This document shows, one piece after another, positions 1 to 6,561 of a stretch of 7,386 bases of DNA. The number at the start of each line of letters is the position of its first letter. The first letter of the stretch is position 1. The position numbers were made by a program, and so were the translations under genes. Below the pieces are notes generated by a model. The model searched no databases, was not told the origin of the DNA, and saw nothing but the letters and a program-made list of their open reading frames with translations. This DNA is from Beijerinckiaceae bacterium (GTDB lineage: Bacteria; Pseudomonadota; Alphaproteobacteria; Rhizobiales; Beijerinckiaceae), in the NCBI GenBank assembly GCA_947380915.1, contig CANCSY010000153.1, forward strand, positions 1-7,386, in the 5' to 3' direction.

Positions 1-119
1 GCATCGAATTTCAGGTCATAGGCGGTGACGCGCACATCGCCGCGCGCCAGAAAATCGCGGGCGAAAATCTGGCCGACTTCGCCAAAGCCGATGAGGGTGA
101 GATTGACGCTGTTCTGCAC
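1..119 (-). CDS. NAD(P)-binding dehydrogenase, 6-phosphogluconate/beta-hydroxyacid dehydrogenase superfamily (N-terminus only, cut by window edge)
   Basis: Only the first 39 codons lie in the window; the gene continues past the left edge. The visible part is a Rossmann beta-alpha-beta unit: a hydrophobic first strand (residues 5-10), the glycine-rich loop GFGEVG at residues 11-16, a helix, then a second strand ending in Asp35, whose position suggests NAD rather than NADP. A GFGE-type loop is typical of the branch of this superfamily that carries a DUF1932 C-terminal domain, but that domain is outside the window. The start is taken as GTG at 117-119, because AGGGAG lies 7 nt upstream on the minus strand. 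It is the last visible gene of the minus-strand cluster, 94 nt after the transporter gene. Next to a glycerate kinase, a tartronate-semialdehyde-reductase-like or other hydroxyacid dehydrogenase role is attractive, but it is inference. Confidence 0.75.
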   Translation of the reverse strand, partial: MQNSVNLTLIGFGEVGQIFARDFLARGDVRVTAYDLKFD

Positions 120-191
120 CGGAGAACTCCCTGCAAGCCACCCTTTGGGAGGGCGCGTGGGCTGTGTGCCGTTCCAAGGGTTTGAAGTCAA

Positions 192-205
192 CCGGGGCGC
201 CCCGG
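192..205. repeat. 14-bp perfect GC palindrome after the MFS gene
   Basis: CCGGGGCGCCCCGG is self-complementary and begins 9 nt beyond the stop codon of the transporter gene. It has no loop and no T-tract, so it is not a standard Rho-independent terminator. It could be a protein-binding site or a chance product of high GC. Confidence 0.35.
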
Positions 206-213
206 CGCATCGC

Positions 214-1425
214 CTAGTCCCGGCGCCGACCGCTCCAGACACCGCCTGCAGAGCCCGCGAGGCCCGCAGCAAGGATCACGAAAACCCCCGCCGCGCCCGT
301 GAAGGTCGCGATCATGCTCGCCGCCATGGGGATGATGATGAGCCCGATCCGGTTGCCGGTGAGGCGCAGCGACATGGCCGTGGCCCGGGCGGTGGGCGGC
401 GCCAGGTCCACCACGCCCGAGAGGGTCAGCGTCGCGGAGACGCCAAGCCCCATGCCGGCCACCACCATGGCGGTATAGATGGCCCAGAGGGGCGCGGGCG
501 CGGCCACGACGATGAAGGCCGCCGCTGGCGACAGCATCGCCAGATAGGTGAGAGGCCCGCGCCCGATCCAATCGACGAGCGGCACATAGACCAGACGCGC
601 GGTCATGGAGGAGGCCGCGCGCACCGCCATGATGAGCCCCACGGTGGCGACATCCATATGTCGTTCGGCGCCTACCAGGGGCAGATAGATCACGATCAGG
701 TCCAGCGCCGTGATGGTCATGACGCTGGCGATGATATAGGCGAGCAGGCCGCGCATTTTCAAAAGTTCGAGCAGACCGACCGGCGGCGTGGCGGCGGCGG
801 TTTTGCGGTCGCGAGTAGCTCCTGATTTCACGAGAAAGGAGGCTGCCAGCGCCAGCAGGCTCACGATCACCAGAACGCCAAAGAGGAAATGGATGGGGGG
901 TAGCAGCGCATCCCCTGCAATCCAGGCCACAATCAGTGGTCCGAAACCTTGCCCTGTGGCGATGGCGACCATCTGGTAGCCAAAGACCGCATCGCGCCCG
1001 CGCGTCGTCTTCCCAGCGCGGATGCAGACCATCTGATGGCCGCCCATGCAGGTGATCTGCCCCACGCCCAGAATGGCCGTCGCGATAAAGAGGCTCAGCG
1101 GGCCGGGCGTCATCAGCCAGAAGATCAGCGCCGCCAGCGCCAGGCCCACCGAGCCCGCGCGGATGGTGAGGCTGTCATAGCCCCGGTCGTTCAGGCGGCC
1201 CAGCGGCACCGCGACGAAGATGGGGATGAGGGCGTAGGCGGACGAGATGACGCCTACCCAGAAAAAGGACAGGCCGAGATCGAGCATGGCGTAGGACGCC
1301 GTCACCCGCGCCACGACCACCGCCAGATAGACGAGCACCGTATGCAGGCTCATGGCCGTGAACAGGGGCAGGTCGATCTCGCTCAGGATCGAACCTCTGG
1401 GTGCAGGGAGCTGCGCTTCGCTCAT
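214..1425 (-). CDS. Major facilitator superfamily (MFS) transporter
   Basis: The 403-residue integral membrane protein has the size and hydrophobic pattern of a 12-helix MFS permease. The first helix covers about residues 20-42. A motif-A-like loop, GRLNDRGYD (76-84), follows the second helix as in other MFS proteins. A polar central loop at about 200-220 separates two six-helix halves, and the C-terminus ends in a short basic tail (GRRRD). It should sit in the inner membrane and move a small solute, probably the substrate of the neighbouring enzymes; the sequence does not reveal the substrate or whether it imports or exports. The start at 1425 was chosen because its ATG overlaps the glycerate kinase stop codon as ATGA (1425-1422). 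No good Shine-Dalgarno is visible before it, so translation probably depends on coupling to the upstream gene. The open frame extends a further 105 codons upstream, but that stretch is Arg/Gly-rich and lies inside the kinase gene. Confidence 0.9.
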   Translation of the reverse strand: MSEAQLPAPRGSILSEIDLPLFTAMSLHTVLVYLAVVVARVTASYAMLDLGLSFFWVGVISSAYALIPIFVAVPLGRLNDRGYDSLTIRAGSVGLALAALIFWLMTPGPLSLFIATAILGVGQITCMGGHQMVCIRAGKTTRGRDAVFGYQMVAIATGQGFGPLIVAWIAGDALLPPIHFLFGVLVIVSLLALAASFLVKSGATRDRKTAAATPPVGLLELLKMRGLLAYIIASVMTITALDLIVIYLPLVGAERHMDVATVGLIMAVRAASSMTARLVYVPLVDWIGRGPLTYLAMLSPAAAFIVVAAPAPLWAIYTAMVVAGMGLGVSATLTLSGVVDLAPPTARATAMSLRLTGNRIGLIIIPMAASMIATFTGAAGVFVILAAGLAGSAGGVWSGRRRD

Positions 1426-2687
1426 GGAAGATAGATCGCGCGGAAGTCGTTCACATTGGTCCGCGTGGGGCCGGTGATGACCTGATCGCCCAAGGCGGTG
1501 AAGAAAGTATGGGCATCGTTGCGCGCCAGCGCGCCGTGGGGGCTCAGGCCCAGCCCATGGGCGCGGCTCAGAGTATCCGGGCCGATCACGGCGCCCGCCA
1601 CCTCCTGCGCCCCGTCTACGCCGTCCGTATCGCCCGCAAGCGCGAAGACGCCGGGCTTGCCATTCAGCGCTATGGCGAGCGCCAGCAGGAACTCCACGTT
1701 CCGCCCGCCCTGCCCATCGCCGCGCATGGTCACGGTGCATTCGCCACCGCTCAGCAGTATGCAGGGGCGGGGGGCGGGCTCCCCGTGGTCGGCGACGCTG
1801 CGGGCGAGGCCCGCCATGACCTTGCCCACCTCGCGCGCCTCACCCTCGATGGCGTCGCCCATTAGCACGGGCGTCACCCCCGCCTTGCGGGCGGCCTCAG
1901 CCGCCGCCACCAGGGCCATGCGGGGCGTGGCGACGAGGCGGATGTCGTGGCCCGCGAGCCTGGGGTCGCCGGGCTTCACGGTCTCCCCGCGTCCGCTTTC
2001 CAGCAGGGCGCGGGCGGCGGGGGCTAAGTTGATGGCGTAACGGGCGACGATGGCCAGCGCATCCGCGCTGGTGGTGGGATCGGGGGCGGTGGGGCCGGAG
2101 GCTATGTCCTCCAGCGTGTCGCCGGGCACATCGGAGATCACCAGGGTCAGCACCCGCGCCGGATGGCAGGCCACAGCAAGACGCCCGCCCTTGATGCCCG
2201 AGAGGTGGCGGCGCAGCACATTCATGTCGCAGATGGGGGCGCCACTGGCCAGCAGGGCCTTGTTGAGGGCCTGCTTGTCCTCCAGCGTCAGACCCTCGCC
2301 TGGCAGGCACAGCAGCGAGGAGCCGCCGCCGGACAGCAGGCAGAGCACGAGATCGTCGGGGGTGAGATCGCGCACGGCGTCCAGCAGACGATGGGCCGCG
2401 CGCAGGCTGTTGGCGTCGGGCGTTGGATGGGCGGCCTCGATGATCTCGATGCGCTGGCAGGGCGCGCCATAGCCATAGCGCGTCACCACCACGCCACTGA
2501 GCGGCCCGGGCCAATGGTCCTCCACGCTTTTCGCCATGCTGGCGGCACCCTTGCCCGCGCCGATGACGATCAGTCGCCCTCTGGGGGGCTGCGGCAAATG
2601 GGGCGGCAGGCAGAGGTCCGGCTGCGCGCTGGCGATGGCTTGCGCGAACAGACCCCGCAGAAATTGGCCCTCGTCCGGCTGCGCCAT
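1422..2687 (-). CDS. Glycerate 2-kinase, DUF4147/MOFRL family
   Basis: The 421-residue protein matches the two-domain glycerate 2-kinase family (also called hydroxypyruvate reductase TtuD or GckA in older annotations), which phosphorylates D-glycerate to 2-phosphoglycerate in the cytoplasm. In the N-terminal DUF4147 domain I see VIGAGKGAASMA (41-52) with the expected catalytic-site Lys46, LLSGGGSSLL (117-126), and DMNVLRRHLSGIKGGRLA (154-171). In the C-terminal MOFRL domain are LLSGGE (311-316), GQGGRNVEF (325-333), DTDGVDG (353-359) and GPTRTNVNDFRA (406-417). Both domains are full length. The ATG at 2687 is supported by AAGGAGG 12 nt upstream, inside the end of the preceding gene; the alternative upstream start adds 33 Arg/Ser-rich residues that overlap that gene. 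Only 1 nt separates it from the preceding stop, and its own stop overlaps the next start. Entry of glycerate into glycolysis is the probable endpoint of the operon's pathway. Confidence 0.93.
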   Translation of the reverse strand: MAQPDEGQFLRGLFAQAIASAQPDLCLPPHLPQPPRGRLIVIGAGKGAASMAKSVEDHWPGPLSGVVVTRYGYGAPCQRIEIIEAAHPTPDANSLRAAHRLLDAVRDLTPDDLVLCLLSGGGSSLLCLPGEGLTLEDKQALNKALLASGAPICDMNVLRRHLSGIKGGRLAVACHPARVLTLVISDVPGDTLEDIASGPTAPDPTTSADALAIVARYAINLAPAARALLESGRGETVKPGDPRLAGHDIRLVATPRMALVAAAEAARKAGVTPVLMGDAIEGEAREVGKVMAGLARSVADHGEPAPRPCILLSGGECTVTMRGDGQGGRNVEFLLALAIALNGKPGVFALAGDTDGVDGAQEVAGAVIGPDTLSRAHGLGLSPHGALARNDAHTFFTALGDQVITGPTRTNVNDFRAIYLP

Positions 2688-2688
2688 G

Positions 2689-3537
2689 TCAGGCCTTCGC
2701 CTCCTTCGCCTTGTAGGCATTGATGATCTCGTCGCCCGTGGCGAACCAGACCTTGTCATGCCCGGCGATATATTGAAGGGCCTCATCGAGATATTTGATG
2801 CGATGGGCGGCGCCGATGAGGAAGGGATGCAGGGCTATGCCCAGCACGCGCCCATTGGTCTCCCCCTCCGCATAGAGCACATCGAAGGAATCGCAGATGC
2901 GGCGCTTGAAATCGTCGATGCTGATGCTGGGATTGTTGAACAGCGGCATGTCGTTGAGTTCGAGCGAATAGGGGATCGAATAGAGGCCGTTGTTGAAGCG
3001 GTAGGGCAGGTCGTCGTTGACCCAGTCGGCGACATATTCCACGCCACATTCTTTCAACAGATCAGGCGTGTTGAAGGTCTCCGTCAGGCCCGGCCCCAGC
3101 CAGCCATGCATCTTGCGGCCCCAGTCCTCGATCACCTTGCGGGTGGCGAGGATCAGCTCGCGCTCGGCGTCGATCTCAAGACCGGACAGGACTTTCGAAT
3201 TGGTGAGGCCATGGCCCATCAGTTCCCAGTCAAGATCGATCATCGCCTGGATGATGCGCGGGTAATAAATTCCGATCTCGGCGTTGAGCGCCACCGTGCC
3301 GCGAATCCCGTGCCTGGTCAGCACATCCATCAGCCGCCAAAGGCCCACGCGATTGCCGTAGTCGCGACGGGAGTAGTTGCGCACATCCGGCGCGCGATCC
3401 CCCATCTCCAGATGGAAATGCTCCACATTGGGTATCACCCAGACGGCGACGCGGGCGCCATTGGGCCAGGTGATCTTCGGCGCATCCGGGATGGCCCGAA
3501 AGGGAAACAGGCCGAAGGGATCATGCGCCTTGCTCAT
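2689..3537 (-). CDS. Polysaccharide deacetylase-fold hydrolase (NodB/PuuE-like)
   Basis: This 282-residue protein has no signal peptide and resembles the cytoplasmic NodB-homology branch that includes the PuuE-type allantoinase and uncharacterised carbohydrate-esterase-4 proteins. Landmarks are an N-terminal strand VAVWVIPNVEHF (30-41), a helix and strand with HGIRGTVALNAEIG (76-89), GHGLTNS (108-114), GWLGPGLTETFNTPDLLKECGVEYVADWVNDD (145-176) and ALHPFLIG (235-242), matching the order of NodB motifs 1 to 5. The canonical metal ligands are altered: the Asp-Asp pair of motif 1 is absent, and the second His of the HxxxH motif is Asn113 (His109 kept). The fold is therefore clear, but a classical zinc-dependent deacetylase activity is doubtful; hydrolysis of a cyclic amide or ureide is an alternative. 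The start at 3537 has GGGAG 5 nt upstream. It lies 9 nt after the amidohydrolase gene and 1 nt before the glycerate kinase start. Confidence 0.85.
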   Translation of the reverse strand: MSKAHDPFGLFPFRAIPDAPKITWPNGARVAVWVIPNVEHFHLEMGDRAPDVRNYSRRDYGNRVGLWRLMDVLTRHGIRGTVALNAEIGIYYPRIIQAMIDLDWELMGHGLTNSKVLSGLEIDAERELILATRKVIEDWGRKMHGWLGPGLTETFNTPDLLKECGVEYVADWVNDDLPYRFNNGLYSIPYSLELNDMPLFNNPSISIDDFKRRICDSFDVLYAEGETNGRVLGIALHPFLIGAAHRIKYLDEALQYIAGHDKVWFATGDEIINAYKAKEAKA

Positions 3538-3546
3538 GGTCGCTCC

Positions 3547-4236
3547 CTATTCCGCCGCTGCGCGGGCAGGGCCGGCGATCATGCGCTGCGCTTCTTCCAG
3601 CGAGATGACGGAGGCGTATTTGGCGTTCATGTCGAAGAGATTGGCCGCATGGGCGAACTCCGACCTGTCGAAGCAGCATTCATCGACCACGAAGGTCTTG
3701 AAGCCATGGGAGAAGCCATCCACCACCGAGGCGCGCACGCAGCCCGAGGTGGAGACGCCGCACATCACCAGCGTGTCGACGCCTGACTTGACCAGATAGG
3801 CTGGCAGGGGGGTCTGGAAGAAGGCGGAAGCCTTGGTCTTGGCCAGCACCCAGTCCTGTTCGCGGGGCGCGATGGAGGCCGGAAAATCATTGAAGCCGGG
3901 GGCCGGTGCGCCGGTGCGCTTGCCTTTGGTCGCCTTGCCCGTGAAGGCGGTGCTCGCCAGATCGCTCAGGGAATAGACGATGGGCAGATCCGCCTCATGG
4001 AAGGTCTTGATGAGCTTGGCGATTTTCGGCACGGCGACCCAGGAGGCGGGGCCGCAGGCTGTGGAATACTGGGCGATGGCCGCCTCAAGACTCAGCCCCT
4101 CGGAGCCGCAAAAGCCCATGGTCACATCCACCACGATCAGGGCGCTGCGCCGCCCGGGGGTCAAATCACCCATGAAACCGGCCTTTTCGTAGAGTCGGCG
4201 TTCGGATTCGGGGATCAGTTTCATCCAGTCACGCAT
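3547..4236 (-). CDS. Isochorismatase-family cysteine amidohydrolase
   Basis: The 229-residue protein belongs to the isochorismatase-like hydrolases, a family that includes N-carbamoylsarcosine amidase, maleamate amidohydrolase, nicotinamidase and biuret hydrolase. The catalytic triad is visible: Asp37 in ALIVVDVTMGF (32-42), Lys133 in LAKTKASAFFQTPL (131-144), and the nucleophile Cys166 in GVSTSGCVRASVVDG (160-174), preceded by the usual loop with a cis peptide. The roughly 30-residue N-terminal extension before the first strand is like that of N-carbamoylsarcosine amidase-type members. It probably acts in the cytoplasm, releasing ammonia or carbamate from an amide or ureido compound; the exact substrate is unknown. 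It is the first gene of the minus-strand cluster. Its ATG at 4236 has GGAGG 5 nt upstream. A general amidase role is fairly certain; an isochorismate substrate is unlikely given the neighbours. Confidence 0.92.
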   Translation of the reverse strand: MRDWMKLIPESERRLYEKAGFMGDLTPGRRSALIVVDVTMGFCGSEGLSLEAAIAQYSTACGPASWVAVPKIAKLIKTFHEADLPIVYSLSDLASTAFTGKATKGKRTGAPAPGFNDFPASIAPREQDWVLAKTKASAFFQTPLPAYLVKSGVDTLVMCGVSTSGCVRASVVDGFSHGFKTFVVDECCFDRSEFAHAANLFDMNAKYASVISLEEAQRMIAGPARAAAE

Positions 4237-4259
4237 GGCGGCCTCCGTTGTGTCTCGTG

Positions 4260-4289
4260 ATCCTAAAGCGTCCGAGCCTCGAAGGTAAA
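4260..4289 (-). promoter_or_regulatory. Weak candidate promoter for the minus-strand catabolic cluster
   Basis: On the minus strand, TTTACC (4289-4284) and TAGGAT (4265-4260) are separated by 18 nt and each match four of six bases of the sigma-70 consensus. Transcription would start about 17 nt before the ATG at 4236. The match is weak and no operator is apparent. Confidence 0.25.
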
Positions 4290-4410
4290 CCGAAGCGGCG
4301 TCCGGCCATAGGGGCGTTTGTTTCGCAGGGCGTGCGGTATGGGCTCACCCCCGCCGACAGTTGGGAGAGCGGAGCAGATTTTCGCAGAAACCTCTTGGAA
4401 AATACATAAA

Positions 4411-4438
4411 TTGTTAAAATTAATTCGATAATTATAGT
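4411..4438 (+). promoter_or_regulatory. Candidate sigma-70 promoter in AT-rich patch, reading right
   Basis: TTGTTA (4411-4416, four of six matches to the -35 consensus) and TATAGT (4433-4438, five of six to the -10 consensus) are separated by 16 nt within a roughly 50-base AT-rich patch in otherwise GC-rich DNA. Transcription would start near 4445, about 26 nt before the TTG start of the next gene. The pair is the best promoter-like sequence in the window, and its orientation and distance fit the 133-aa gene. Confidence 0.5.
4421..4434. repeat. Inverted repeat TAATT-CGAT-AATTA within the promoter
   Basis: A perfect 5-bp inverted repeat with a 4-nt centre lies between the candidate -35 and -10 boxes and touches the -10. 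This is a position where a repressor could act, but repeats this short are expected by chance in AT-rich sequence. Confidence 0.3.
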
Positions 4439-4458
4439 TAATGTAACCTTTAGTGAGC

Positions 4459-4464
4459 GGGAGG
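4459..4464 (+). promoter_or_regulatory. Ribosome binding site that fixes a TTG start
   Basis: GGGAGG is followed after 6 nt by TTG at 4471. The in-frame GTG at 4453 lies upstream of this site and has no Shine-Dalgarno of its own, so TTG is the better start. Confidence 0.65.
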
Positions 4465-4470
4465 TGTGAA

Positions 4471-4872
4471 TTGGCCCATAACTACGATCCGTCCGAGCGG
4501 CGGGAGATGGCGCTCTGGTGTTTCCCCATCATCTGCGACCTGATCGGGGAGAGCTATGGGCATGTGATCGGCCCCCGTCACGCCTCCTTGCGGATGGTCA
4601 CCTTTTGCCACAGCCAGCTTTGGCAGGCGATGCTTCTCGACGATCACGCAGCAGCGAGCAAGGCGCGCGAGGACGTGCGGTGGAACCTTGAAATGCTGGG
4701 CCTCCATCACGCCTTTGCCGACGAAGTGAATGATCTGGTGCTCGATGAGTTGATGGATGTGGTGACGCAGCGGTTCAATCGCTCGCCCCTCAAGGCGGCC
4801 TCTTGCGGTCATATTCTTCTGTATATCGCCAAAACCCTGACCTATACGCCCGAGGCGCTGAACGCCGCCTGA
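4471..4872 (+). CDS. Hypothetical mostly helical 133-residue protein
   Basis: I do not recognise this protein. From the TTG start at 4471 it has 133 residues, no signal peptide and no obvious transmembrane segment. It appears almost entirely alpha-helical, with several His and Cys residues (Cys17, Cys22, Cys46, His47, Cys112, His114). Notable stretches are the aromatic/hydrophobic ALWCFPIICDLIG (14-26), an Ala/charged helix around 55-78 (DDHAAASKAREDVRWNLEMLG), and an acidic helix ADEVNDLVLDELMDVV (83-98) followed by QRFNRSP. The pattern looks like a small soluble helical-bundle domain; a sensor-like or globin-like fold is possible but unproven. It is the first plus-strand gene after the divergent intergenic region, preceded by the AT-rich promoter candidate, with 72 nt between its stop and the helicase start. 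A competing antisense frame is less convincing because it lacks a good start context. Confidence 0.7.
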   Translation: MAHNYDPSERREMALWCFPIICDLIGESYGHVIGPRHASLRMVTFCHSQLWQAMLLDDHAAASKAREDVRWNLEMLGLHHAFADEVNDLVLDELMDVVTQRFNRSPLKAASCGHILLYIAKTLTYTPEALNAA

Positions 4873-4910
4873 GGGTCCGTTGCCTCCGCTGGCCGCCTAT
4901 GTCACAGACA

Positions 4911-4926
4911 GGGGGTCGCAACCCCC
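4911..4926 (+). promoter_or_regulatory. Hairpin just upstream of the helicase ribosome binding site
   Basis: GGGGGT and ACCCCC pair perfectly around a CGCA tetraloop, giving a 6-bp stem 18 nt before the helicase ATG. No T-tract follows, so it is not a typical intrinsic terminator. It lies right next to the only Shine-Dalgarno-like sequence (GAGG, 4929-4932), which itself can pair with CCTC at 4936-4939. Confidence 0.4.
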
Positions 4927-4944
4927 CTGAGGATTCCTCCCGCC

Positions 4945-6033
4945 ATGGCTTGGTCGCCCCAGCAGGACAAGGCGCTGGCCGATGTGTCGGCCTGGCTGAA
5001 GCGTGGCAAGCCACAGGTCTTTCGCCTGTTCGGTTTCGCCGGCACGGGCAAGACCACGCTGGCGCGCCATCTGGCCGAGGATATCGACGGCGAGGTTTGC
5101 TTCGGCGCCTTCACCGGCAAGGCGGCCCTGGTCATGCGCTCCAAGGGCTGCAAGGACGCGCGCACCATCCATAGCCTGATCTACCGCCCCAAGGACATTG
5201 ATTCGGAGGAGCCCAGCTTCATCCTGAACGACGAGAGCCCCGCCCAATCCGCCAGCCTCATCGTCATCGACGAGTGCTCCATGGTGGACGAAGAGCTGGG
5301 GCGCGATCTCCTGTCCTTCGGCAAGCCCGTGCTGGTGCTGGGCGATCCGGCCCAGTTGCCTCCCGTTAAGGGCGGCGGCTTCTTCACCGAGGTCGAGCCC
5401 GATGTCATGCTGACCGAGGTGCATCGCCAGGCGGCGGACAATCCCATCGTGCGCATGTCCATGATCGTGCGCGAGGGCGGGCGGCTCGACTATGGGGACT
5501 GGGGCGATTGCCGCATTATCGCCCGCCGCGATATCGACTCCATCGCCGTGACCGGCGCGGACCAGGTGCTCGTGGGCATGAACCGCACGCGCAAGCTCTT
5601 CAACCGGCGCATGCGTGAGCTCTTCGGCTTCACCCAGACCACGCCCGAGGCGGGCGACAAGCTCGTCTGCCTCAAGAACGACCGCACCAAGGGCCTGCTC
5701 AACGGCAGCCTGTGGAAGGTGAAGACCGTCTCCCCCATGCGCGCCAAGAAACTGCGCATGAGCCTGACGCCTGACGATGATCCCAATCGCAAGGCGGTGC
5801 GGGTGGGCGTCATCCCCGCCTTTTTCGAGAGCGACGACGAAATCCCCTACGCCCTGCGCCGGGATTCCGACGAGTTCGACTTCGGCTATGCGCTCACCGT
5901 CCACAAATCGCAGGGGTCCCAGTGGGACAATGTGGTGCTCTTTGACGAAAGCGGCGCCTTTCGCGAGCATCGCAACCGCTGGCTCTATACCGGCATTACT
6001 CGCGCGGCTGAAAAACTCACCATCGTGAAATAG
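4945..6033 (+). CDS. RecD2/Dda-like SF1B ATP-dependent DNA helicase
   Basis: The 362-residue protein carries a complete set of superfamily 1 helicase motifs in order. Walker A is GFAGTGKTT (30-38, with Lys36). Next come GAFTGKAA (54-61), the DEAD-box-like VIDECSMVD (107-115, Asp109-Glu110), VLGDPAQLPPV (131-141), EVHRQ (158-162), and the late motifs GYALTVHKSQGSQWDNVVLFDE (314-335) and LYTGITRAAEKLTIV (347-361). The region at about 228-300 fits the small beta-rich 2B insertion found in RecD2 and Dda, which bind single-stranded DNA and move 5' to 3'. The long N-terminal extension of RecD2 is absent, so this is a compact, stand-alone Dda-like form often annotated as an AAA family ATPase or ATP-dependent RecD-like helicase. 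It should act in the cytoplasm on replication forks, repair intermediates or R-loops. The ATG at 4945 was chosen because the conserved N-terminal WSPQQDKAL motif begins immediately; its Shine-Dalgarno is weak. It ends 3 nt before the DedA start. Confidence 0.93.
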   Translation: MAWSPQQDKALADVSAWLKRGKPQVFRLFGFAGTGKTTLARHLAEDIDGEVCFGAFTGKAALVMRSKGCKDARTIHSLIYRPKDIDSEEPSFILNDESPAQSASLIVIDECSMVDEELGRDLLSFGKPVLVLGDPAQLPPVKGGGFFTEVEPDVMLTEVHRQAADNPIVRMSMIVREGGRLDYGDWGDCRIIARRDIDSIAVTGADQVLVGMNRTRKLFNRRMRELFGFTQTTPEAGDKLVCLKNDRTKGLLNGSLWKVKTVSPMRAKKLRMSLTPDDDPNRKAVRVGVIPAFFESDDEIPYALRRDSDEFDFGYALTVHKSQGSQWDNVVLFDESGAFREHRNRWLYTGITRAAEKLTIVK

Positions 6034-6036
6034 CCC

Positions 6037-6561
6037 ATGGACCAGATGGCCGAGAGCATCCTCGCCTTCATCCGCGCCCATGAGGCCTGGGGGGCGCCGA
6101 TTGTCTTCGTGCTGTCCTTTGGCGAATCGCTGGCCTTCATCTCGCTGCTGCTCCCTGCCACCGTCATCTTGTGGGGCGTGGGGGCTCTGATCGGCGCCAG
6201 CGGGCTCGATTTCTGGCCCATCTGGTTTGCGGCCGCCCTGGGCGCGGCGCTGGGCGACTGGTTCTCCTACTGGCTTGGCTACCATTATCACCGGCAGATC
6301 GCGGGCCTCTGGCCCCTGTCGCGCCACCCGGACCTGATCCCCCGCGCGCACCGGCTCTTCGAGACATGGGGCGCGCCGGGGGTCTTCATCGGCCGGTTCT
6401 TCGGGCCCTTGCGGGCGGTGGTGCCCCTGGTCGCCGGGGCGGCGCAGATGCCGCGCTGGCCTTTTCAGGCGGCCAACTGGGCCTCGGCTTTCGTCTGGGC
6501 GACGACCACGCTGGGGCCGGGCGCCTTTGGGGTGGGCTGGTTGAAGGACTGGTTCGGTTGA
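6037..6561 (+). CDS. DedA-family inner membrane protein
   Basis: The 174-residue protein is a DedA/SNARE-associated (VTT-domain) membrane protein, a family linked to lipid-carrier scrambling or flipping (undecaprenyl phosphate in some members) and to proton-dependent membrane homeostasis. Conserved features are VLSFGESLAFISLLLPATVIL (25-45) with the membrane-embedded Glu30 and Pro40, GAALGDWFSYWLGYHYHR (69-86) with Gly73-Asp74, and GRFFGPLRAVVPLVAGAAQMP (119-139) with Arg120 and Arg126, followed by FQAANWASAFVWA (143-155). It is somewhat shorter than the usual 200 or so residues, mainly because the C-terminal part is brief. The ATG at 6037 lies 3 nt after the helicase stop with no strong Shine-Dalgarno, so coupling to the helicase is likely; Met4 (6046) is an alternative start. 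The functional link with a helicase is not obvious and may be only transcriptional. Confidence 0.92.
   Translation: MDQMAESILAFIRAHEAWGAPIVFVLSFGESLAFISLLLPATVILWGVGALIGASGLDFWPIWFAAALGAALGDWFSYWLGYHYHRQIAGLWPLSRHPDLIPRAHRLFETWGAPGVFIGRFFGPLRAVVPLVAGAAQMPRWPFQAANWASAFVWATTTLGPGAFGVGWLKDWFG

Noticed and set aside
25..825. 266-codon plus-strand open frame opposite the MFS transporter gene
   Set aside because: The product is dominated by Arg, Gly, His and Asp repeats without a recognisable domain, while the minus strand encodes a well-formed membrane protein.
2536..3786. 416-codon plus-strand open frame across the kinase, deacetylase-like and amidohydrolase genes
   Set aside because: It spans three well-supported minus-strand genes and looks like a compositional shadow.
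4431..4436. Perfect TATAAT on the minus strand (ATTATA on plus)
   Set aside because: No -35-like hexamer lies 15-19 nt further upstream on the minus strand, and it is about 195 nt from the amidohydrolase start.
4414..4441. Three TTAA tetramers suggesting CtrA binding sites
   Set aside because: None are spaced as TTAA-N7-TTAA, and TTAA is expected often in this AT-rich patch.
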